Assembly: GCF_001610875.1 (NCBI RefSeq)
Contig: NZ_CP011272.1
Span: 3,143,988 to 3,207,987, forward strand
Length of the DNA: 64,000 nucleotides
DNA from: Pirellula sp. SH-Sr6A
GTDB lineage: Bacteria > Planctomycetota > Planctomycetia > Pirellulales > Pirellulaceae
Reading direction: 5' to 3'
Shown here: positions 44,146 to 52,899 of the stretch, one piece after another
Layout: each line of letters begins with the position of its first letter
Position numbering within the stretch: the stretch's first letter is position 1
Translations under genes and position numbers: made by a program
Notes under the pieces: generated by a model
The model's database searches: none
Told to the model about the DNA's origin: nothing
Seen by the model: the letters and a program-made list of their open reading frames with translations, nothing else

Positions 44146-45444
44146 ATGCCCCAAACAAAGCGTCTTGGTTCGGTGCAACAACTGGTTCTGCTCGTCATCG
44201 CGACAGGGATCGCCTCCGCAGTTGGCGACGCTCGCTGTGACGGCTCGGAACCCTTGACAGAACTTCGCGCGTTTCTGAGTCAGCCTCGCGCATCGCGAGG
44301 GGATTGGGCGGACCAATCCTTCGCGACACAGTCGTTATCCCGAGAACAGTGCGATTCCGCTGCAGCGCTTTTGATCGAGGACTGGAAGGAATCTCAGAGA
44401 TCCGACCGCAAAAAGGAGCTGGAGCAGCGGGAGATCAAAATCGGGGAGTGGACGATGCCCTTTCACGTCGAAGTCTTCGGCGAAGCACCCGCTACCGGCA
44501 GGAGCTTGACCATCTCCATGCACGGGGGTGGCGGCGCTCCCAAACGGGTCAACGATCAGCAGTGGCAGAACCAGAAAAGGCTTTACCGCTTGGAGGAGGG
44601 GTATTACGTCGCCCCGCGCGCACCGGGCGACACATGGGACCTTTGGCATCAACCGCAAGTCGACCTTCTCTTCGCACGCTTGATCGAAAACTTCATTCTG
44701 GTGGAGGGCGTGAACCCGGATCGCGTTTACTTGATGGGCTACTCCGCCGGAGGCGATGGCGTGTATCAATTGGCACCGAGAATGGCGGATCGATTTGCGG
44801 CTGCGGCGATGATGGCGGGGCATCCAAACGAAACCAGTCCTTTGGGCCTGCGGAACTTGCCGTTCACACTCCATATGGGGGAGCTCGACAAGGCCTACGA
44901 TCGCAATCGCATCGCCAAGGAATGGGAAGGTCTGCTGGAAGAGCTTCACACCAAAGACCCCGGGGGCTACGTGCACTGGGTGAAGATCCACGAAGGGAAG
45001 GGGCACTGGATGGATCGCCAGGATGCCGAAGCGATCCCTTGGATGACACAGCACAACCGAAACATCACCCCCTCGCGAATCCTCTGGAAGCAGGACGACG
45101 TCCTCGCCCATCGCTTTTACTGGCTGGCGATTCCGGAAGGAACCAAGCCGGTCGATCGAGCTTTGGTCACCGCAGAGATCGAAACCGACCGCGGAGAACA
45201 GACGGTTCGCATCCAAACGAATGACGTCGACCGACTTCTCGTTCGATTGCGCGATGACTTAGTCGACTTGAGCAAGCCGGTTACGGTGATCTGGAACGAG
45301 CGAGAGGTCTGCCGCGGTCCGGTCGAGAGAAAGATCCGCGTACTAGCGACGACACTTCAAGAGCGTTCCGACCCCCGCGCCCTTTTCAGCGCCGAGCTGG
45401 AGATAGCCAAACCGGGACCGACGGCGGCGCCTGCGGCCCCTTGA
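44146..45444 (+). CDS. secreted alpha/beta hydrolase (esterase/peptidase-like)
   Basis: A 432-residue protein with a signal peptide (LVLLVIATGIASAVGDARC). The oxyanion/turn segment SMHGGGGAPKRVNDQQW and the nucleophile elbow LMGYSAGGDGVY (serine in GYSAG) identify an alpha/beta hydrolase like the PHB-depolymerase or feruloyl-esterase group. A catalytic histidine is plausible in EGKGHWMD. The C-terminal 100 residues form a beta-rich add-on. The ATG at 44146 has AAGG upstream; an ATG at 44116 is in frame. It is divergent from gntR with the paired operator between them. Confidence 0.8.
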   Translation: MPQTKRLGSVQQLVLLVIATGIASAVGDARCDGSEPLTELRAFLSQPRASRGDWADQSFATQSLSREQCDSAAALLIEDWKESQRSDRKKELEQREIKIGEWTMPFHVEVFGEAPATGRSLTISMHGGGGAPKRVNDQQWQNQKRLYRLEEGYYVAPRAPGDTWDLWHQPQVDLLFARLIENFILVEGVNPDRVYLMGYSAGGDGVYQLAPRMADRFAAAAMMAGHPNETSPLGLRNLPFTLHMGELDKAYDRNRIAKEWEGLLEELHTKDPGGYVHWVKIHEGKGHWMDRQDAEAIPWMTQHNRNITPSRILWKQDDVLAHRFYWLAIPEGTKPVDRALVTAEIETDRGEQTVRIQTNDVDRLLVRLRDDLVDLSKPVTVIWNEREVCRGPVERKIRVLATTLQERSDPRALFSAELEIAKPGPTAAPAAP

Positions 45445-45495
45445 ACAGTCGCCGCCTAGAACAGTCGACCCCTTGAACAGTCGGCCTTTGAACAG
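45439..45495. repeat. 16-bp-period repeat with CCTTGAACAGTCG core
   Basis: CCTTGAACAGTCG occurs at 45439 and 45471, with CCTAGAACAGTCG at 45455 between them and a shorter fourth copy near 45485. Starts are about 16 bp apart. The first copy contains the stop codon of the hydrolase gene. Confidence 0.8.
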
Positions 45496-45594
45496 GCAAT
45501 GGAGCGAGCCCTGGAGCCGTAGCAAGGCGACCTCCGGCTCGAGTTAACGGGTCCGCCAGAGCCCTTGCTGGGGCTTCTCCGCGCCTGCTTGGGA

Positions 45595-45624
45595 GTTGAC
45601 ATGTCAACCCGTTTCCGATAGCCT
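45595..45624 (+). promoter_or_regulatory. nusA promoter with a palindromic operator over the -35 box
   Basis: TTGACA at 45596-45601 is a consensus -35 element; TAGCCT at 45619-45624 is a fair -10 after a 17-bp spacer. The -35 is the left half of a perfect 14-bp palindrome, GTTGACATGTCAAC (45595-45608), so a dimeric regulator bound there would block RNA polymerase. The start codon of nusA is about 100 bp downstream. Confidence 0.55.
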
Positions 45625-45719
45625 TACCCGATTCCAGTGAAAAATAGGGTCGGTAGTGAAAACGGGGGTTCTGAGTTCACCGCCACCCCCGAAAACGACT
45701 ACAAACCTACTGACACCTA

Positions 45720-47075
45720 ATGAATCCTCAAGAACTGCTCCGAATTGTCGATTCGTTGCATCGCGAAAAGCAGATTAGCCCAGATCTGGTCATCCAGGCG
45801 ATCGAATCGGCGTTGATAACAGCTGCCAAGCGTCAATTTGGCGAGGACGCAGAGGTATCGGTCAAGATTGCACCGGAAGGTGGTCAGATCAGTGCTTCGG
45901 TGGACGGGCGTTTATTGAGCCAGGACGAGATTGGCCGGATCGGCGCCCAGACCGCAAAGCAGGTCATCATCCAGAAGCTCAAAGAAGCGGAGCGCGACGC
46001 TCGCTTGGATGAATTCTATGGACAGGTCGGTCAACTGGTCACCGGAATCGTACAGCGAACCGAGCGGGGTTTGACCATCGTTCAGCTTGGAAACGTCGAG
46101 GCCATTCTCCCTCGTAGCGAACAGATCCCCGGAGAGTCGTATCACAACGGGTCCCGCATCCGCGCTGTCATTTACGAAGTCAAGGCGGCCGGCAACCGCG
46201 TCAAGATCATCCTTTCTCGCTCCCACCCCAGCTTCGTCCAGCGGCTTTTTGAGCAAGAAATCCCTGAAATCGCAGACGAAGTCATCAAAATCAATGCGAT
46301 CAGCCGCGAGCCCGGCTACCGCAGCAAGGTAGCTGTGAGCAGCTCCGACCAGCGCATTGATTGCGTGGGGGCTTGCGTGGGCATGCGAGGCAATCGGATC
46401 AAAAACGTGACGAGCGAGTTGGCGGGAGAGCGAATCGACATTGTTCGCTGGAGCGACGACCCCATGGTCCTCATCCCCAATGCTTTGCAGCCCGCCGAGG
46501 TGGAGCAGGTGTTGCTTTGCGATATGATCGGCCGCGCGATCGCTTTGGTTAACGAAGAGCACCTCTCCCAGGCGATCGGTCGTTTCGGCCAGAACGTACG
46601 GCTGGCTAGCAAGCTTTGCAGCTGGGACATCGAAATCATGACCGCCTCCGAACTGGAGCGTCAGATCGAGCGGGCCATGGAAATGTTCATGCAGCTCGAG
46701 GGGATGACCGAGGAGGTGGCACAGCAATTGGTCGAACAGGGATACCTGTCCTATGATGACCTCTCCGTCATCGAGCCCGATGCCTTGATGGAAATGGGGA
46801 ACTGGACCGAAGACGAAGTCAACGCGATTGTCGAGCAAGCCGAAGAGCGAGCCGAGGCGTTAGAGATCGAAGAAGAAGAACGAAAGATTCAGGAGAAGGC
46901 AGAAAAAGAACGACGAGCCACCGAAGAGCTTGAAAAGAAAGAGCGAGGGCAACCGAAGCCCGCAGCGGCAGTCGTCGCTGTGGAGGAAGCCCCACAGGCT
47001 GCGGCAGACGAGCCAGCACCTCAGCAATCTGAGAATAGCCAGCCCCCCGAAAATGGAGCAGAATCGCAAAGCTAA
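45720..47075 (+). CDS. nusA: transcription termination/antitermination factor NusA
   Basis: A 451-residue NusA. The N-terminal RNA-polymerase-binding domain (ELLRIVDSLHREKQISPDLVIQAIESAL) is followed by an S1 domain (VTGIVQRTERGLTIVQLGNVEAILP) and two KH domains with GACVGMRGNRIKNVTSELAGERIDIVRW and LSQAIGRFGQNVRLASKLCSWDIEI. Then comes a helical repeat (GMTEEVAQQLVEQGYLSYDDL) and an acidic, Ala/Pro/Glu-rich tail. rimP, which usually precedes nusA, is not present. Confidence 0.96.
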   Translation: MNPQELLRIVDSLHREKQISPDLVIQAIESALITAAKRQFGEDAEVSVKIAPEGGQISASVDGRLLSQDEIGRIGAQTAKQVIIQKLKEAERDARLDEFYGQVGQLVTGIVQRTERGLTIVQLGNVEAILPRSEQIPGESYHNGSRIRAVIYEVKAAGNRVKIILSRSHPSFVQRLFEQEIPEIADEVIKINAISREPGYRSKVAVSSSDQRIDCVGACVGMRGNRIKNVTSELAGERIDIVRWSDDPMVLIPNALQPAEVEQVLLCDMIGRAIALVNEEHLSQAIGRFGQNVRLASKLCSWDIEIMTASELERQIERAMEMFMQLEGMTEEVAQQLVEQGYLSYDDLSVIEPDALMEMGNWTEDEVNAIVEQAEERAEALEIEEEERKIQEKAEKERRATEELEKKERGQPKPAAAVVAVEEAPQAAADEPAPQQSENSQPPENGAESQS

Positions 47076-47132
47076 TCAACGTTTGAAGACTGACGCGAAT
47101 GCGAAACATCCGTTACCATCATAGCAGAAGGT

Positions 47133-47242
47133 GTGCAAAGGGTTTTCTTCTTGCACGGTCAGTCGAACCGATTGAAGTCCTCGCAGTCGTCTGCGAGGAA
47201 GCAGAGAGGACCCACAGCACGCTTCCTGGGGAGCTTTGTGGG
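47133..47242 (+). ncRNA. structured leader upstream of infB
   Basis: Three foldable elements lie in the 274-bp nusA-infB gap. First is GTGCAA/TTGCAC (47133-47156). Second is a stem CCTCGCAG-TCGT-CTGCGAGG (47179-47198) with a tetraloop and one more flanking pair. Third are segments GGAAGC (47197-47202), CCCACA (47211-47216), GCTTCC (47221-47226) and TGTGGG (47237-47242), whose pairing order allows a pseudoknot. The order fits a 5' regulatory leader for IF-2, but no known riboswitch or leader class was recognised. Confidence 0.4.
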
Positions 47243-47349
47243 GGCATCCAAATGAATTAATAGTATTGTGAAAAAACGCGAGACGGAGCCACGGCTCAGC
47301 CCATTGCTCGCGTTTGGACAAGGGTTTAGAACCCGGAGAAAGTTGCTCA

Positions 47350-50304
47350 GTGGCAGTTAGAATTTATTCGCTGGCGAAAGACGTTGGTTTAGACAGCAAA
47401 GAGCTGGTCGATCTCTGTGCGCGATTGGGAATCCAAAACAAAGGCAGCGCTCTCGCTAGCCTGGAAGACGACGAGATCGCAAAGATCAAGAAGCATCTCG
47501 ATGAGAAATCATCGGCGACAGCAGCTCCCCCCCCACCTCCCAAACCCGCTCGCGAGCCTCTCAAAGAGGCTCCCATTCGAGATCTGAGCGGAAAGCTTGG
47601 CGGCGCGAAGCGGGACCTCTCGTCTGGCCGTCGCGCGACGGTTGGTACTGGAGTCTCCACCGATGCGCGTGGGGATGCGGAGTACCCCGCCGAGGATGTC
47701 TCGACAACCGAACAACCTGTTGCACCCTCTGAATCCGAAGACATCGCTTCCGAGCCGGCACCGGCTATGGTCGCGGAATCCTCTCCGACGGCCGCACCGA
47801 TCGAGGATGTGGAAATCGACATGCCTGCGGAGTCCGATGCAGTTTCCGAGAAGGAGCTCGCAGAGTCCTCCAAGTCGTCGACACCGGGTCCCTTGCGACG
47901 CGACGACTACTACGCACCCGCGCAGACGAGCGGCAAGGTCCGAGTTCTGGGGCGTCAGCGCCCTGCCGCTCCCAGCGCCGACGGTAGCAAGCCATCAGCG
48001 GATCGGCCTGATCGCGCCAAGCGATCTCGCGAGCCCGTTTTGAATTTGGCTCGGATTCCTAAGTCCGCGACTCCTCCTCCTTCGGCCAAACCCCAAGAGC
48101 AAGCGACGCAAAAGCCGATCGTCAAGCTCACCCCGGACGTGATCCAAGGGGTCAAGAAGGGGATGGAGAAGCCGACGGAAAAGCAGCCACTACCCGGAAA
48201 GCAAACCGGAACAGGGGCTGGCAGCAACCGCGCTTCGACGCCGAGCCAAGCCATGCACGCAGGGCTAGCCGACTTCAAAGCGAATGCGGAAAACAAGCTC
48301 AACCTCAAGAACAAGAAGGCTGCGGACGAGGAAGAAGCCAAGGCCCAGCTCAAGAAAAAGGGTTTCAACGACGGCCGAAGCGATCGCCTTCGCACTAAGA
48401 TTCATTCCTCGAAAGATCTGGCTCTGATCGAAGAGGAAGAGAACAAACGACGTGGCAACAAAGGGGCCAGGATCAAGAAGCAGCACACGATCGCTCGAAA
48501 AGAGAAAGCGATCCTCGAGCTTCCTTGCTCCGTTCGCAGTTTCTCCGAGGCAGCCGGAGTGCCTGCAGCGCGCGTGCTCCGTTCGCTGATGATGATGGGG
48601 ACGATGGCCAACATCAACTCGACGCTGGCTCAGGAGCAAGCCGAGATGGTGGCGGCCGATATCGGGGTCGATATCGAGTTCAAGCGAGCCGAGTCGCTCG
48701 AAACCAGCTTGATCAACAAACTGGAAGCTGTGGAAGACAACCCGGAAGACTTGGTCGCGCGACCGCCGATCGTCACCTTCCTTGGGCACGTCGACCACGG
48801 CAAGACATCCTTGCTCGATTACTTGATCGGCACCAAGATCGTTACGGGCGAAGCGGGTGGTATTACCCAGCACATTCGGGCTTACCAAGTCAAGAAAGAT
48901 GGGCGTGCGGTAGCGTTCGTCGATACCCCGGGTCACGAAGCTTTTACCGAAATGCGTGCTCGTGGTGCCAATGTGACGGACATCGCGATCCTTGTCGTCG
49001 CCCTCGATGACGGCATCATGCCGCAGACCGAAGAAGCGATTTCGCACGCGAAGGCAGCGGGCGTTCCGATCGTCGTCGCAGCCAACAAGTGCGATCTCCC
49101 CGGAGCCGATCTCAACCGGCTCATGACGCAGATGACCGAGCACGGTTTGACTCCGAGCGCGTGGGGTGGGGACGTCGAAGTGGTCGAAACCAGTGCCATC
49201 ACCGGTAAAGGGATGGATGAGCTGCTTGAGACCGTTTTGACTGTCGCCGAATTGCACGAGTACCGAGCCAATCCCAAGAGAGCGGCAGCGGGCGTTTGCT
49301 TGGAGAGCGAGCAAGCCTCCGATCGGGGCGTGATCGCGAAGGTGATGGTTCAGAACGGAACGTTGCGAGTCGGCGATATCGTCGTCTGCGGATCGACGTT
49401 CGGTCGCGTCAAAGCCTTGTACGACACACTCAAACGAAACAAGCAACTCACCGAAGCGGGTCCCTCCATGCCGGTCAACATCACCGGTTTGGACAAAGCC
49501 CCCGAAGCGGGCGAAAAGTTCTTCGTTTTGGACGATATCGGCCAAGCGCGTCAGCTGGCAGCCGACCGCGAGAATGCGTTGCGAGCACAAAACCTTTCAG
49601 GAACCTCTCCCAAGGTTTCGTTCGAGACTTTCCAGGAATTGCTGCAAACGGGCAAGCTAGGAGTCAAGGAAGAAAAGGTCGTCTTGAATTTGATCATCCG
49701 AGCCGATGCACGCGGATCTTTGGAAGCGATCGAAAAGGAATTGACCAAACTCGATCACCCCGAAGTCGAGATCAAGATTCTTCAGAAGTCCGTGGGTGGC
49801 ATCACGGTCGCCGACGTTACCCTCGCGAGCGCATCGCAAGCGGTTATCGTTGGATTCAATGTGATCCCCGATGAAGCCGCTCGAGGCTTGGCCGATGATC
49901 GTAACGTCGAAATTCGCCGCTATGACATCATTTACAACTTGGCTTTGGACATCAAGGCGTTGATCGAAGGTCGACTGAAGCCCGAGGAACGAGTTGTCGA
50001 ATTGGGCCGAGCGTTGGTCAAACAAGTCTTCGCCGTTTCCCGCGTCGGAACGATCGCCGGTTGCTATGTCGCGCAAGGAACGATTGAACGCGGTTGCCGC
50101 GTTCGAGTGAACCGCGAAGGCCGCAAGATCGGTGACTATGCTTTGGATACCCTAAAGCGTCACAAAGACGACGTAAAGGAAGTCCCTCGCGGCATGGAAT
50201 GCGGTATCAGGCTGGGTGGATTCAACGACATCAAAGTCGACGACATCCTCGAAGCCTACCGAATCGAAGAAGTCGCGAGAAAATTGGAGACTTCGAGAAT
50301 TTAA
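47350..50304 (+). CDS. infB: translation initiation factor IF-2
   Basis: A 984-residue IF-2. The start is GTG at 47350, with GGAGAA nine bases upstream, giving VAVRIYSLAKDVGLDSKELVDL, the conserved N-terminal IF2N domain. A long low-complexity Pro/Ala/Ser/Lys-rich region (about 60-390) and a second IF2N-like domain follow. The GTPase has G1 GHVDHGKTSLLDYL, G3 DTPGHEAF and G4 NKCDLP; domains II-IV complete the factor (ending GIRLGGFNDIKVDDILEAY). It delivers initiator tRNA to the ribosome. Confidence 0.97.
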   Translation: MAVRIYSLAKDVGLDSKELVDLCARLGIQNKGSALASLEDDEIAKIKKHLDEKSSATAAPPPPPKPAREPLKEAPIRDLSGKLGGAKRDLSSGRRATVGTGVSTDARGDAEYPAEDVSTTEQPVAPSESEDIASEPAPAMVAESSPTAAPIEDVEIDMPAESDAVSEKELAESSKSSTPGPLRRDDYYAPAQTSGKVRVLGRQRPAAPSADGSKPSADRPDRAKRSREPVLNLARIPKSATPPPSAKPQEQATQKPIVKLTPDVIQGVKKGMEKPTEKQPLPGKQTGTGAGSNRASTPSQAMHAGLADFKANAENKLNLKNKKAADEEEAKAQLKKKGFNDGRSDRLRTKIHSSKDLALIEEEENKRRGNKGARIKKQHTIARKEKAILELPCSVRSFSEAAGVPAARVLRSLMMMGTMANINSTLAQEQAEMVAADIGVDIEFKRAESLETSLINKLEAVEDNPEDLVARPPIVTFLGHVDHGKTSLLDYLIGTKIVTGEAGGITQHIRAYQVKKDGRAVAFVDTPGHEAFTEMRARGANVTDIAILVVALDDGIMPQTEEAISHAKAAGVPIVVAANKCDLPGADLNRLMTQMTEHGLTPSAWGGDVEVVETSAITGKGMDELLETVLTVAELHEYRANPKRAAAGVCLESEQASDRGVIAKVMVQNGTLRVGDIVVCGSTFGRVKALYDTLKRNKQLTEAGPSMPVNITGLDKAPEAGEKFFVLDDIGQARQLAADRENALRAQNLSGTSPKVSFETFQELLQTGKLGVKEEKVVLNLIIRADARGSLEAIEKELTKLDHPEVEIKILQKSVGGITVADVTLASASQAVIVGFNVIPDEAARGLADDRNVEIRRYDIIYNLALDIKALIEGRLKPEERVVELGRALVKQVFAVSRVGTIAGCYVAQGTIERGCRVRVNREGRKIGDYALDTLKRHKDDVKEVPRGMECGIRLGGFNDIKVDDILEAYRIEEVARKLETSRI

Positions 50305-50364
50305 CGAGCCTCCCCAAAGCATGTGAGCTTGATCGGAGACACGGGAAAACATCGAAGAGAATCT

Positions 50365-50847
50365 ATGACGGCACGAAGACTATTGAAAGCAGGGGAAGCC
50401 ATCCGCGAGGTGGTTTCCATGGCGATCCTGACAGAAATGCGGGACCCTCGAGTGAAGAACGTCACCGTCCTCGGCGTCGAGGTCGCACCCGACATGCGCG
50501 AAGCCAAGGTGATTGTCAGCGTGATGGGAAACAAAACGCAGCAGTCCACCAGTCTGCGCGGGCTTCAAAATGCGGCTGGCTTTTTGCAGGCTAGGATCGC
50601 CGATCGTATCGACACCCGTTACACACCGAGGCTCACCTTTGTGCTCGACGATGGTATCAAGAAGTCTCTCGCCGTCTCTCAGATCTTGGACCAAATCGCA
50701 GCGGAACGCGCTGCGGACCAACGAGCCAAAACCGGCGACGAAGAAGTCGTAGCCGAAGAGGATTTGCTTACCGACTCCGAGGAAGGCTTGGACACCCCGG
50801 AAGCCTCCCGCTCCGCAGAGAAACGCGAAGCTGCGCAGGACGAGTAA
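50365..50847 (+). CDS. rbfA: ribosome-binding factor A
   Basis: A 160-residue RbfA, which binds free 30S subunits during 16S rRNA maturation. The KH-fold core reads [41 protein letters not shown], with KVIVSVMG, then [34 protein letters not shown]. The family is usually about 120-130 residues; the extra 40 form an acidic tail ([16 protein letters not shown]). The ATG at 50365 has GAAGAGA upstream; an in-frame GTG at 50323 would add 14 residues. The order nusA-infB-rbfA is widely conserved. Confidence 0.93.
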   Translation: MTARRLLKAGEAIREVVSMAILTEMRDPRVKNVTVLGVEVAPDMREAKVIVSVMGNKTQQSTSLRGLQNAAGFLQARIADRIDTRYTPRLTFVLDDGIKKSLAVSQILDQIAAERAADQRAKTGDEEVVAEEDLLTDSEEGLDTPEASRSAEKREAAQDE

Positions 50848-50886
50848 CCGACCCACCTTCCATCGAATCCATTTGAAATATCCCCC

Positions 50887-52095
50887 ATGAGTAGCCGAGC
50901 CGAAAAGTTAGAACAGCTTCACAAGTCTCTCAAGAAGCATTTCAAATACCAAGAGGATTCGACAGAACGGACTGTGCTCGAAAATCTCCTTTACGCTTGC
51001 TGCCTAGAGGATTCCAAACCGGAGCAAGCGGACGAAGCGTTCGCGAAGCTGCAGCAAACGTATTTCGACTGGAACGAAGTTCGCGTCTCCACGGTGATCG
51101 AACTGGGTGAGGTTCTCGGAAACCTTCCCAACGCCAATGCCGCGGGTCATCGTATCAAACGATGCCTGCAATCCCTCTTCGAGAACCGATACCAATACGA
51201 CATCGAGGACTTGAAGAAAGCCAACCTGAGCAAAGCCACCGAGGAGCTACAAGCTTGGCCTGGCATGACTCCCTTCATGCTCAACTATGTCTCCCAGCGA
51301 GCCCTCGGAGGTCACGCCATCCCCGTCGGAACAGCTTCCTTCGACGCGCTCGTGGCCGCCGATATTGTCACCGCTGCCGAAGCCGAAAAGAAGATCCTCC
51401 CCGGAGCGGAACGAGCGATCACCAAAACCAAAGGGGCGGAGTTTTCGAATCTGCTCCATCAGTTCGGGGTCGAATACGCAGCCAACCCCAAGAGCCCCGC
51501 GGCACTGGCCGTCTTCAAGGACTTGGGAGTAACTCCCAAACCACCTGTAGTCGTCGACACCTCCAAAGCCAAAAAAGCCAAGACGGCTTCCACAGAACAA
51601 CCAGCTGCACCCAAGCTCGCCAAGGGAACCGCCAAAGAGGTTTCCGGCAAGGACGCAACCAGAGGAGCGACGCCAGTGAAGCCTGAGACCGCTCCAGCTC
51701 CCAAAGTAGAAACCAAGAGCACGGCCGCAAAAGAAGCCGCTGCGAAAGATACGGCAGCAAAGGAAGAGACCAAAAAAGAATCCAAGCCCGCTGCAAAGGG
51801 TACCGAAGAGAAATCCAAGGAAGCGAAACCGAAAGCAGATTCCGGCAAAACCGAGCCGGGTAAAACAGCCAGCAAACCGGCTGACAAGAGTAGCAAGGCA
51901 GACGGCGTGAGCAAATCCGTTAGCAAAGCTGCTCCCGCACCGAAGAGCAAAACCACAGAGGTCAAAGCCACGGACAGCAAAGGCGCAGAAGGCAAAGGTA
52001 CGGATAAAGCAGAAGCCAAAAAACCAGCCGCTGCACCTAAGAAGCCGACCAAGATGGCAAACAACGTGAAGATCACGAAGAAGAAGCCGAAATAG
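50887..52095 (+). CDS. HhH/endonuclease III-like protein without catalytic residues, with a histone-H1-like tail
   Basis: A 402-residue protein. Residues 25-200 resemble the all-helical HhH-GPD fold of endonuclease III: VLENLLYACCLEDSKPEQAD, GEVLGNLPNANAAGHRIKRCLQSLF, then the hairpin ELQAWPGMTPFMLNYVSQRALGGHAIPVGTASFDAL (120-154). In active enzymes the hairpin region has a catalytic Lys and the next segment reads VDTH with a catalytic Asp; here these are Phe/Met and VGTA, and no iron-sulfur cysteines follow. Residues 221-402 are Lys/Ala/Pro/Thr-rich with KAKKAKT- and AAKE-type repeats, like histone H1 or eukaryote-like bacterial nucleoid proteins. A DNA-binding, non-enzymatic role is likely. 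It lies 40 bp after rbfA and 38 bp before yebC. Confidence 0.62.
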   Translation: MSSRAEKLEQLHKSLKKHFKYQEDSTERTVLENLLYACCLEDSKPEQADEAFAKLQQTYFDWNEVRVSTVIELGEVLGNLPNANAAGHRIKRCLQSLFENRYQYDIEDLKKANLSKATEELQAWPGMTPFMLNYVSQRALGGHAIPVGTASFDALVAADIVTAAEAEKKILPGAERAITKTKGAEFSNLLHQFGVEYAANPKSPAALAVFKDLGVTPKPPVVVDTSKAKKAKTASTEQPAAPKLAKGTAKEVSGKDATRGATPVKPETAPAPKVETKSTAAKEAAAKDTAAKEETKKESKPAAKGTEEKSKEAKPKADSGKTEPGKTASKPADKSSKADGVSKSVSKAAPAPKSKTTEVKATDSKGAEGKGTDKAEAKKPAAAPKKPTKMANNVKITKKKPK

Positions 52096-52133
52096 ATCGA
52101 TTGTTGCAACGAAACGAACGGGAGAGTTAAGGT

Positions 52134-52880
52134 ATGGCAGGTCACTCGCAGTGGGCCAATATCAAGCACCGAAAGGCCGCGGTTGACGCAAAGCGAAGCA
52201 AGCTCTGGAGCAAACTTTCGAAAGCGATCATCGTCGCTGCCAAGCTCGGAGGAGGCGACCCTAGCTCGAACATTCGACTCCGGACAGCTATCATCGATGC
52301 GAAAGCCGTTTCGCTACCGCGTGATAATATCGAACGAGCTATCAAAAAAGGGACCGGGGAGATCGAGGGTGGCGATGTCGAAGAGATTCTCTACGAAGGC
52401 TACGGACCGGGTGGTGTAGCGGTCCTGTGCGACATCCTTACCGACAACCGGAATCGAACAGCCCCTGAGGTTCGCAAGCTGTTCGACAACCACGGCGGAA
52501 AACTCGGTTCCACCAACTGCGTCGCCTATCTGTTCGAACGAAAGGGTGTGATCTCGATCAAACAATCGACGATCGACCTCGAGAAGCTCATGGAGCTCGC
52601 GTTGGAAAATGGAGCCGAGGATGTGACCGAAAGCGGCGAATACTTCGAGCTCACTTGCCCGCCCGAAGCCTACAGCGGTTTGGTCGAAGCCCTTGAATCG
52701 AATCAAGTTACGATCGAAACCAAAGAAGTTTCTCGAGTTCCAAGCACCACCGTTGAAGTCGATTCGGAAACTGCGGTTTCGGTGATGAAGCTGCTGGAGA
52801 AGCTTGAGGACCACGACGACGTGCAGTCCGTCGCCTCCAATGTCAGCTTCACCGAAGAACAGCTCGCTTCCTTTCAATAA
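52134..52880 (+). CDS. yebC: YebC/PmpR-family protein (TACO1-like)
   Basis: A 248-residue protein with the unmistakable N-terminus AGHSQWANIKHRKAAVDAKRSKLWSKL, then LPRDNIERAIKKGTGE, YEGYGPGGVAVLCDILTDNRNRT and FERKGVI. YebC was long described as a transcription regulator; recent work on homologues links the family to translation of proline-rich or difficult sequences. Its place in the infB cluster agrees with a translation role. The next gene, hisD, begins 19 bp later. Confidence 0.95.
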   Translation: MAGHSQWANIKHRKAAVDAKRSKLWSKLSKAIIVAAKLGGGDPSSNIRLRTAIIDAKAVSLPRDNIERAIKKGTGEIEGGDVEEILYEGYGPGGVAVLCDILTDNRNRTAPEVRKLFDNHGGKLGSTNCVAYLFERKGVISIKQSTIDLEKLMELALENGAEDVTESGEYFELTCPPEAYSGLVEALESNQVTIETKEVSRVPSTTVEVDSETAVSVMKLLEKLEDHDDVQSVASNVSFTEEQLASFQ

Positions 52881-52899
52881 AGACCGCAGTCTGCACGAC

